A stretch of DNA of 5,110 bases from JAEUTH01 sp039931675 (GTDB lineage Bacteria > Bacteroidota > Bacteroidia > AKYH767-A > OLB10), in NCBI GenBank assembly GCA_039931675.1, contig JBDTRM010000054.1, positions 1-5,110 on the forward strand. Reading direction: 5' to 3'. Within the stretch, counting starts at the first letter, position 1. Each line of letters opens with the position of its first letter. The translations under genes were made by a program, and so were the position numbers. The notes under the pieces are model-generated. The model was given only the letters and a program-made list of their open reading frames with translations. It searched no databases and had not been told where the DNA came from. Shown one piece after another: positions 1 to 5,110 of this stretch.

Positions 1-39
1 CGAAGTAGTAAACTTGATTAAAAAATCCGCTTAGTGCAA

Positions 40-73
40 TTTGTCATACACACGTAGAAAGAACTTATATTTG
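40..73 (+). promoter_or_regulatory. Bacteroidetes-type promoter for the three-gene operon
   Basis: A TTTG (-33 type element, 40-43) is followed after 22 bases by TATATTTG (66-73), which matches the Bacteroidetes -7 consensus TAnnTTTG. Transcription would begin near base 80, giving a leader of roughly 45 bases before the ATG at 127. The element immediately precedes the operon, and the promoter of the protease gene has the same layout and spacing. The spacing is slightly longer than the usual 19-21 bases. No operator palindrome is evident around it. The call rests on motif match and position only. Confidence 0.6.
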
Positions 74-126
74 TACAATTATATTATTCATTACCTTGCA
101 ATATAATTGATAAAAAAAATAAACAA

Positions 127-441
127 ATGGGACTATACAATTATTGGGAAGACAAATTACCTGAACCTCTTAACTCACAAAAATGTGCAATATGTGATCA
201 TAGTATGAATCCAATAAATGAGGATCCATCAGTTGATGCTTTTCAGTATAAATGCAAAAACTGCAATCCAAAAGTCATCATAGAAATAAGCGGCTCTCTT
301 TTAGCCGATGATCTTTACGATGAGATGAGAAGAGATGCTTCATATAGGAAAGAATTAAAAAGTGAAATTGGAAAAACCAATGAAAGGAATTTTCGGATAA
401 CTTCTTTTACAGTTGGAAAGCGTTTTCTTCATCTTGAATAA
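127..441 (+). CDS. Small zinc-ribbon-like protein, first gene of the RelA/SpoT operon
   Basis: I do not recognise a named family for this 104-aa protein. Seen: two cysteine pairs, CAIC (C20, C23) and CKNC (C43, C46), separated by 19 residues, the layout of a treble-clef or rubredoxin-like zinc ribbon. The second pair is followed by a beta-like stretch (VIIEISGSL, 50-58), then a charged helical region (about 60-83) rich in Asp, Glu, Lys and Arg. There is no signal peptide or membrane segment, so it is probably cytoplasmic. The start is well fixed: an in-frame TAG lies at 55-57 with no other ATG between it and 127. The stop is 2 bases before the next ATG, so it is co-transcribed and probably translationally coupled with the RelA/SpoT-like gene. 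By inference it may be a nucleic-acid-binding or partner/antitoxin protein for that enzyme. The gene is real with high probability; its function is unknown. Confidence 0.85.
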   Translation: MGLYNYWEDKLPEPLNSQKCAICDHSMNPINEDPSVDAFQYKCKNCNPKVIIEISGSLLADDLYDEMRRDASYRKELKSEIGKTNERNFRITSFTVGKRFLHLE

Positions 442-443
442 TC

Positions 444-1253
444 ATGAGTCAAAGTAACTTTCCAATCAGCTTTGATTCCAAGACTTATGCTAAGTGGCAT
501 GAGAAAACTTTTCCTCAAGATAAAAACTTGCTTTATCAAATAGACCAATTAAGAGATAAACTTTTCTATAAAGCTAAAAGTGATTTAGTAGTTTTAAATG
601 CATTGCTTAAGGCATTGTTTACAAATCTTGAGAAGGAATATAGAAGGGAAAATAATATTGATACTTCTTTTCAAACACCACTTGCAAACCTTTTGAAGGA
701 CAATAAGGATTCAGGTTACAGGGAGAAACTTTTTAAAGGAACGACTTCAATCGTAGAAAAAATGTGGAGAAAAAACAACCAGGATAATCCACAATTTAGT
801 TTTTCAAAAATCGAAACACAAATGACAGATTTAGTCAGGACAGAAATAATTTGCAAATCATTAGATGCTTGTAAGTTTCTCTCCGACAAATTGAATTCAG
901 TTGCATTTAATTCAAGAGAAGGAAAAATAAAAGAATTGTTCAATCAAAAAATTGATCGAATTGAATCAGAACCAGAATTAAAAATGGCATCGGGATATTT
1001 TGCTTACCATAGTTTAATCTATTTTAATAGCGGTTTAATTGTAGAAGTTCAAATTCATTCTTCGTTATCATCCAGTTGGCGAAAACTTTCACATGACCTC
1101 TATAAGACTACAAGATTAAGTCCGATTGTTTCTCATGATTATGGCTCAATAGAAAGTAGAATTATTTCACTTGGTCATTTGCTTCATATTGCAGATTTTG
1201 AATTAGACAGATTGGAAAAAGAATTTAACCAATTAACATTTAGCAAATCATAA
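444..1253 (+). CDS. Stand-alone RelA/SpoT-domain nucleotidyltransferase (small alarmone synthetase-like)
   Basis: The 269-aa protein has a RelA/SpoT synthetase fold (PF04607 type) at about 90-222, an N-terminal helical region (1-90) and a C-terminal helical tail (225-269). There is no HD hydrolase, TGS or ACT domain. Motifs compared by eye with RelA/RelQ: the RxKxxxSxxxK element appears as LFKGTTSIVEK (K98, S102, K106); the DxxGxR element as DLVRTE (D129); the GYRxxH element as SGYFAYH (Y185, H189); the ExQIRT element as EVQIHS (E201, Q203); then W212, H217 and Y220. Family members move pyrophosphate from ATP to GTP/GDP to make (p)ppGpp; toxSAS members instead make (pp)pApp or pyrophosphorylate tRNA. 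Acidic catalytic positions D129 and E201 and the base-stacking tyrosine Y185 are kept, but arginines at four usual positions are replaced (L96, E134, F186, H205). It may therefore use another substrate, or be weak or inactive. Its place between two small genes suggests a toxin-antitoxin or defence module (inference). Confidence 0.85.
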   Translation: MSQSNFPISFDSKTYAKWHEKTFPQDKNLLYQIDQLRDKLFYKAKSDLVVLNALLKALFTNLEKEYRRENNIDTSFQTPLANLLKDNKDSGYREKLFKGTTSIVEKMWRKNNQDNPQFSFSKIETQMTDLVRTEIICKSLDACKFLSDKLNSVAFNSREGKIKELFNQKIDRIESEPELKMASGYFAYHSLIYFNSGLIVEVQIHSSLSSSWRKLSHDLYKTTRLSPIVSHDYGSIESRIISLGHLLHIADFELDRLEKEFNQLTFSKS

Positions 1254-1254
1254 A

Positions 1255-1545
1255 GTGAAAAACATTGATCTTGTTTCCACGTCCTATCTTGACAAACTAC
1301 GCTTGCAAATATTTTTCTCAGATAGTTCAACTCAAATAATTGATTTCAAATCCTTCTTTATTAAAAACTCACACTTCAAAAAATTCTCTAACATCAATTC
1401 TTTTAAAAAATTTAAAATTGAAGAAGGACTTTTAGTTTGGGGAGATAACTGGGAGCTTGTTTTTCCAAATCATTCTTTACATCAAGGCACAACGGATAAT
1501 TACAATGAAGATGATGGGTTGATTGATGTATATATTGTAAGTTGA
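1255..1545 (+). CDS. DUF2442-like small protein, third gene of the operon
   Basis: The 96-aa protein begins at GTG (1255-1257), one base after the TAA of the preceding gene, so it is the third gene of one transcript. The pattern fits DUF2442 (NE0471 N-terminal-like fold): an opening strand (LRLQIFFSDSSTQIIDF, 15-31), an F-rich middle (residues 34-53), and the characteristic turn GLLVWGDNWELVFP (58-71). The tail is acidic (EDDGLIDVYIVS, 85-96). Members are small cytoplasmic proteins, often found next to DUF4160 genes in what look like toxin-antitoxin pairs, and sometimes fused to a helix-turn-helix domain. Neither a DUF4160 partner nor a helix-turn-helix is present here, so its natural partner may be the RelA/SpoT-like protein. 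The family call was made by eye from a short protein and is moderate; the gene itself is supported by the tight spacing and intact frame. An antitoxin or regulator role is inference. Confidence 0.7.
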   Translation: MKNIDLVSTSYLDKLRLQIFFSDSSTQIIDFKSFFIKNSHFKKFSNINSFKKFKIEEGLLVWGDNWELVFPNHSLHQGTTDNYNEDDGLIDVYIVS

Positions 1546-1666
1546 GCAGAAACTTCATCATATTTTTTTAACCATAATTTGATTAATGCTTTGATCATCA
1601 ACTTGAATTAAAAACTATATTTGTTACCTTTTGAAAAATTAAACTCACACAAAAATTTATTCGAAC
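1546..1666. other. Intergenic spacer between operon and protease
   Basis: This 121-base A/T-rich spacer has a run of seven T at 1563-1569, but I find no stable GC-rich hairpin before it, so termination of the upstream operon is not clearly encoded here. The second half carries the protease promoter. There is no ORF or RNA gene. Confidence 0.6.
1590..1623 (+). promoter_or_regulatory. Bacteroidetes-type promoter for the M36 protease gene
   Basis: TTTG (1590-1593) is followed after 22 bases by TATATTTG (1616-1623), matching the Bacteroidetes TAnnTTTG -7 element. Transcription would start near 1630, leaving a leader of about 37 bases. The leader just upstream of the ATG at 1667 is A-rich with no Shine-Dalgarno match, as is usual in this phylum. 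The protease therefore probably has its own promoter rather than relying on read-through from the upstream operon. Confidence 0.7.
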
Positions 1667-4570
1667 ATGAAATTTAAAAAACCACTACTATTCCTATGCT
1701 TATTGGCATTCAATTCATTATTATATGCCGAAAATAATGTTGATCACAGCTACGATCCTCTTTTAAAAACATTTATTACCAACATTAAAAGATTGCCTGA
1801 TGCAGCCTATCAGCAGCAATTAAACAATCAGGGTTACTGGAAAAATTTTGTAAGCAAAAACGGGCAATGGATGGTTTCTTTCAATGAGGAAAACCAAAAG
1901 CCTCATTATGCAGTAGGAACCCCTGTTCTTATGAATGTTAATGCAACTCCTTTCTCAGTTGCAAATGAATTTATAGCAAATCAACTTTCGGAATTTCGAA
2001 TTCCTGTTAAAGATTTGGTCTATCGTAATACGGCAACAAATCAAAAATATCATTATGTTCATTTCAATCAGCAATACAATGGATTGGAAGTACTATGGGC
2101 ATCGGCATTAATAAAAATGACATTGGATAATCGCGTGATGCAATTTGGGTTGGATGTATATGATGATATAAATATTAGTACCACACCTGCTTTAAATTCA
2201 ATTGCTGCTTCAAATGCTGCTTCAAATGGAGTAGCAGGAATTACAAAAGTTTCAACCCCGGTATTAAAGGTTTTACCAGTGCCTTCTTTTCATAAAAATA
2301 TTTATCATTTGGTTTATGAAATAGTTGTAAGCAACAAGAACAATGAAAATGTGCCTGCTGAATATTACACTTTAGTGGATGCAAATACCGGAGACATTTT
2401 ATATCGCCAGAATAATGTTAATCATATAGCTGTAAATGTAACCGGAACAGTTTATCCTACACAGCCTTACAATCCAACGGCAGCCGAACCGTTCAGAAAT
2501 CTAAAAGTATTATGCAGCGGAAGCAATTATTATACTGATAGCACAGGTTATGCAGATTTAACTGGTGCACTTTCAAATGCAGCAACTTTATATTTAGAAG
2601 GTAAATGGGCTAAGGTTCAAACAGCCGGAGTTACACCATCATTCTCAGCAACATTAGCTGCGGGCACAAACAACATGTCATTTGATACTCACGCAAACAT
2701 TAAAGAAATGTCGGCTTATCAGTCAGTTCAGGAAATTCATGACTACTATAAAACTATCGGAACTGTACTATCTTTAAATAGCATTATGGATTTTGCACTG
2801 ACTACTAATATTGATGTAAGCGGATCATGCAATGCTTTTTATAACGGCAGCAGCATTAATTTTTTCGATTTAGGTGGCGGCTGCAATCCATCATCAGAAG
2901 TTGGTGATGTGCTTTATCACGAATACGGGCATGGTATTAACGGACATGTTTACAATCACTTTGGCGGCAACTTTGGCAATGGGGCATTAAATGAAGGGTA
3001 TGCTGATACATGGGCCAATGGCTTAACTGAAGATCCTGTTCTCGGCATTGGTTTTTATAGCGGTGATCCTAACGGATATATACGCAGGTATGATATTAAT
3101 AAAAAGATTTATCCCCAGGATCTGGTTGGGGAAGTGCATGCTGATGGAGAAATTATAGCAGGTGCATGGTGGGATGTAGGATTGAATTTTGGCAACTTTC
3201 AAAGTCGCGAAGCATTATTTTTTGAAACATTTGCTGCAACCTTAACAGCAGCAAATGGTTCTGAAGGTCAGTTGTACCAGGATGTTTTGATTGAAGCAAT
3301 AACGAATGATGATAATGATGGCAACCTAAATAATGGAACACCAAATTATTGTGCAATTACAAGCGCTTTTGCATTGCATGGCATAACCTTAAACGCAGCT
3401 GTGCTTGGTTTAAATAATACTACTCCGCTTTTCATTACATCAGCATCACCGGTAACACTTTCTGCTACAGCTAATAGTTTACCCGGAGGAAATTTTATTG
3501 CTCATTATCAATTAAACCAAAGTACAGGAACATGGATTTCTACGCCAATGACTAATGTGGGTGGCATTAATTACGAGGCTGTATTGCCATCAGTTGCAAA
3601 TGGAAATATTGTGCTTTACTATTTTGACGTAATTGATCAGTGTGGCATGCCTGTAGTTGCAATGCCACCTCAGGCTTCTAATACCAACCCTAATATCCCT
3701 TACAATATTTTAGTTGGTTACAGCCAATATTCGATAAATGACTTTGATGCCAATGGAGGAACATGGACAACAGGCGCTCCGGGAGATAATGCTACCATCG
3801 GATTATGGGAAATAGCAACACCTGAAGGGACATTTATTAATCCAAGTGATCCATCAACGGTAGTTCAGCCAGATGCACAGGTTACCCCTGGTGGTTCATT
3901 GTGTGCGGTAACTAATCATCTTGCAGGTTCAGCACCGGGAAATTATGATGTTGATAATGGTAAAACCACTTTAATTTCTCCTTCGTTTGATTTAACAGGC
4001 CATATAAACCCTGCTTTCAGCTATTACCGCTGGTACACAAACGACCAGTTTGCGGCTGCAATTTTAGATTATTGGCGGGTTGCAATTTCAAATGATAACG
4101 GATCAACCTGGGTTCCTGTTGAAAACACGCAGACTGCCGATCACAGTTGGAGGAGAAATGCATTCCGGGTAAGCGATTATATTACTCCATCTAACCAGGT
4201 TAAGGTTCGCTTTGTTGCCGAAGATACTCCCCCCGGTGGATGGGTTGAGGCACTTGTAGATGATTTTGTTTTATGGGATGAAGTGCCTTCGGGAATAACA
4301 GAAAATGAAAGTGCATTGTCTGTAAGTGTTTATCCGAATCCTGCTAATGACGTAATCAATATTAAATGGAACAAGGTAAAAAGCAATGATTTTACGATTG
4401 CATTGGTTGATGAGCTTGGAAGAGAGATATATATGTATAGAGAGAATAATTCAAATGCAGGCTTAAAGAGCCGCACTATTGATACATCAACTTTTCCATC
4501 TGGCATTTACCTTCTTAGAATAGCTGATGATAATACTACCTATACTCAAAAGGTTAACATAATAAAATAG
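1667..4570 (+). CDS. Secreted M36 (fungalysin-like) zinc metalloprotease with T9SS sorting domain
   Basis: The 967-aa protein is complete. Domains in order: signal peptide 1-21 (lysines at 2, 4 and 5, hydrophobic core, likely cut after LYA); FTP/PepSY-like propeptide region, about 80-250 (for example YHYVHFNQQYNG from 128); an intervening beta-rich segment, about 255-340; M36 catalytic domain, about 345-573, with AYQSVQEIHDYY from 350, the zinc motif HEYGH (H418, E419, H422), third ligand E443 in NEGYAD, H491 in EVHADGE, and the asparagine-rich NDDNDGNLNNGTP (547-559), which may bind calcium. Then come an Ig-like segment, about 587-684, a jelly-roll or MAM-like beta-sandwich, about 685-872, and a C-terminal T9SS type A sorting domain, about 885-967 (YPNPANDV from 889, GIYLLRI at 946-952). 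Known for the family: made as a zymogen, auto-processed, and endoproteolytic towards extracellular proteins. The protein would cross the inner membrane by Sec and the outer membrane by T9SS, to be released or surface-anchored. All zinc ligands are intact. It probably feeds on protein; the substrate is unknown. Confidence 0.95.
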   Translation: MKFKKPLLFLCLLAFNSLLYAENNVDHSYDPLLKTFITNIKRLPDAAYQQQLNNQGYWKNFVSKNGQWMVSFNEENQKPHYAVGTPVLMNVNATPFSVANEFIANQLSEFRIPVKDLVYRNTATNQKYHYVHFNQQYNGLEVLWASALIKMTLDNRVMQFGLDVYDDINISTTPALNSIAASNAASNGVAGITKVSTPVLKVLPVPSFHKNIYHLVYEIVVSNKNNENVPAEYYTLVDANTGDILYRQNNVNHIAVNVTGTVYPTQPYNPTAAEPFRNLKVLCSGSNYYTDSTGYADLTGALSNAATLYLEGKWAKVQTAGVTPSFSATLAAGTNNMSFDTHANIKEMSAYQSVQEIHDYYKTIGTVLSLNSIMDFALTTNIDVSGSCNAFYNGSSINFFDLGGGCNPSSEVGDVLYHEYGHGINGHVYNHFGGNFGNGALNEGYADTWANGLTEDPVLGIGFYSGDPNGYIRRYDINKKIYPQDLVGEVHADGEIIAGAWWDVGLNFGNFQSREALFFETFAATLTAANGSEGQLYQDVLIEAITNDDNDGNLNNGTPNYCAITSAFALHGITLNAAVLGLNNTTPLFITSASPVTLSATANSLPGGNFIAHYQLNQSTGTWISTPMTNVGGINYEAVLPSVANGNIVLYYFDVIDQCGMPVVAMPPQASNTNPNIPYNILVGYSQYSINDFDANGGTWTTGAPGDNATIGLWEIATPEGTFINPSDPSTVVQPDAQVTPGGSLCAVTNHLAGSAPGNYDVDNGKTTLISPSFDLTGHINPAFSYYRWYTNDQFAAAILDYWRVAISNDNGSTWVPVENTQTADHSWRRNAFRVSDYITPSNQVKVRFVAEDTPPGGWVEALVDDFVLWDEVPSGITENESALSVSVYPNPANDVINIKWNKVKSNDFTIALVDELGREIYMYRENNSNAGLKSRTIDTSTFPSGIYLLRIADDNTTYTQKVNIIK
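2204..2227 (+). repeat. Exact 12-bp tandem duplication inside the protease propeptide
   Basis: GCTGCTTCAAAT occurs twice in direct succession (2204-2215 and 2216-2227), encoding AASNAASN at residues 180-187. It stays in frame and lies in a low-complexity linker in the propeptide region, so it is probably neutral slippage. Confidence 0.9.
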
Positions 4571-4589
4571 AAATTTATTCCTGTCGTTT

Positions 4590-4634
4590 AAAGGTGATGT
4601 TACTTCAATGTGACGTCACCTTTTTTATTTTCAA
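4590..4634 (+). terminator. Rho-independent terminator of the protease gene
   Basis: Left arm 4590-4603 (AAAGGTGATGTTAC) pairs over all 14 positions with right arm 4610-4623 (GTGACGTCACCTTT), using two G-U wobbles, around a 6-base loop (TTCAAT). A T-rich tract (TTTTTTATTTT) starts at 4621. It begins 20 bases after the protease stop codon. The opposite strand has no comparable T run, so it should act mainly on + strand transcripts. Confidence 0.9.
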
Positions 4635-4965
4635 TGCTGCGGGATGAGGGTTTTCTTGATACATTAATATCCATATCACTTTATGAAACTGTTTGAATTT
4701 TATGTTCAAATACTTTTTGCAAACGATTTAAAATAGATCAAACCTGAATTTTATAACCATTATTCTATATTAAACCAATGGGTGAGTTAATGCAACAAAA
4801 TCTTTAGGCAGCAATCAGGTGGTTATTTGCCTCTAAAAAAATGTGTTTGGCAGTACAAATCATAAAAAATATTGCCAATGATTAAAAAATATAGGCGAAA
4901 TGCAAAAATTATTTCACTAAAAATCAATACTATACGAAAAAAGAAGAGCTGAAAGTAAAATTTAT
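4635..4965. other. Noncoding A/T-rich intergenic region
   Basis: I see no gene in these roughly 330 bases on either strand: frames are interrupted by frequent stops and nothing resembles a known protein or a tRNA. The only structure noted is a weak inverted repeat, TTTGAA (4692-4697) and TTCAAA (4705-4710), with a 7-base loop and no T tract. The region probably separates the terminated protease gene from a transcription unit beginning near 5000. Confidence 0.6.
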
Positions 4966-4996
4966 TTTGCATTTATCGTTCCTGTACATATCTTTA
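4966..4996 (+). promoter_or_regulatory. Possible Bacteroidetes-type promoter for a downstream unit
   Basis: TTTG (4966-4969) and TATCTTTA (4989-4996) are separated by 19 bases. The second element matches TAnnTTTG except for its last base. A start near 5003 would give a transcript running off the window's right edge. It is weaker than the two promoters above because of the imperfect -7 element and because the downstream gene is not visible. Confidence 0.4.
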
Positions 4997-5035
4997 CCCC
5001 ATAATTAGCACAGTTCGCCTACGAGAAGTGTAAAA

Positions 5036-5049
5036 ATCACGAAAGTGAT
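5036..5049 (+). other. Short GNRA-capped hairpin in a putative leader RNA
   Basis: ATCAC (5036-5040) and GTGAT (5045-5049) form a perfect 5-bp stem capped by the GNRA tetraloop GAAA. It lies about 35 bases after the predicted start of the downstream transcript and has no T tract, so it is not a terminator. GNRA loops are common in structured RNAs, but I match it to no known riboswitch, tRNA or other RNA family, and a stem this short can arise by chance. Confidence 0.4.
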
Positions 5050-5110
5050 ATCCAGATATAAGTTTTTAGGTTGTAATGGTTGTTTCAGGTCTGGGGAGTG
5101 GTTTACCTCA

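Noticed and set aside
2..34. Possible C-terminal tail (EVVNLIKKSA then TAG) of an upstream + strand gene
   Set aside because: Ten codons are too few to judge, and another frame also reaches a stop at 19-21. The tail is plausible but cannot be supported from this window.
716..943. 75-codon open frame on the minus strand
   Set aside because: It lies wholly inside the RelA/SpoT-like gene on the opposite strand, has no promoter, and its translation has no recognisable domain. It is a chance frame.
1563..1569. Run of seven T after the DUF2442-like gene as a terminator
   Set aside because: No convincing hairpin precedes it, so it does not meet the criteria for an intrinsic terminator.
3153..3356. 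67-codon open frame on the minus strand, rich in His and Leu
   Set aside because: It is antisense to the M36 catalytic domain, and its odd composition is what the reverse of Asn/Asp/Ala-rich coding sequence gives.
4692..4710. Inverted repeat TTTGAA / TTCAAA with a 7-base loop
   Set aside because: The arms are short and A/T-rich, a pattern expected by chance in this composition. There is no T tract and no adjacent promoter to make it a terminator or operator.
5076..5110. Open frame from an ATG at 5076 to the window end (MVVSGLGSGLP...)
   Set aside because: Only 11 codons are visible, and an overlapping frame (from a GTG at 5045) is also open to the end. Neither can be preferred as a partial gene.
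1..5110. CRISPR array, tRNA, rRNA or insertion sequence
   Set aside because: I found no regularly spaced repeats, no tRNA-like or rRNA-like sequence, no transposase or integrase gene, and no terminal inverted repeats on either strand.

Overview
The window looks like chromosome from a Bacteroidota (Bacteroidetes) bacterium. Three signs agree: a secreted protease ends in a type IX secretion (T9SS) sorting domain, a system essentially confined to this phylum; two genes are preceded by the phylum's TTTG / TAnnTTTG promoter; and start codons lack a Shine-Dalgarno sequence and follow A/T-rich leaders. I cannot name a genus.

Bases 1-126 hold a probable promoter. Bases 127-1545 hold three + strand genes separated by only 2 and 1 bases, so they almost certainly form one operon: a 104-aa protein with two CxxC pairs (zinc-ribbon-like), a 269-aa RelA/SpoT-type nucleotidyltransferase with no HD hydrolase or C-terminal regulatory domains, and a 96-aa DUF2442-like protein starting at GTG. 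This is the accessory part of the window. A stand-alone synthetase fold flanked by two small proteins resembles toxic small alarmone synthetase (toxSAS) toxin-antitoxin loci, but the synthetase has lost several arginines normally used for nucleotide binding, so its activity is open. The cassette also looks more A+T-rich than the gene that follows.

Bases 1546-1666 carry a second promoter of the same design. Bases 1667-4570 encode a complete 967-aa secreted M36 (fungalysin-like) zinc metalloprotease: signal peptide, propeptide region, catalytic domain with HEYGH and a downstream Glu ligand, two beta-rich accessory regions and a T9SS sorting domain. It is followed at once by a strong intrinsic terminator (4590-4634), so it is probably transcribed alone. 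Nothing in sequence or layout links it functionally to the upstream operon.

Bases 4635-5110 contain no convincing gene. Near the end there is a third promoter-like pair and a small GNRA-capped hairpin, probably the leader of a gene or RNA beyond the window.
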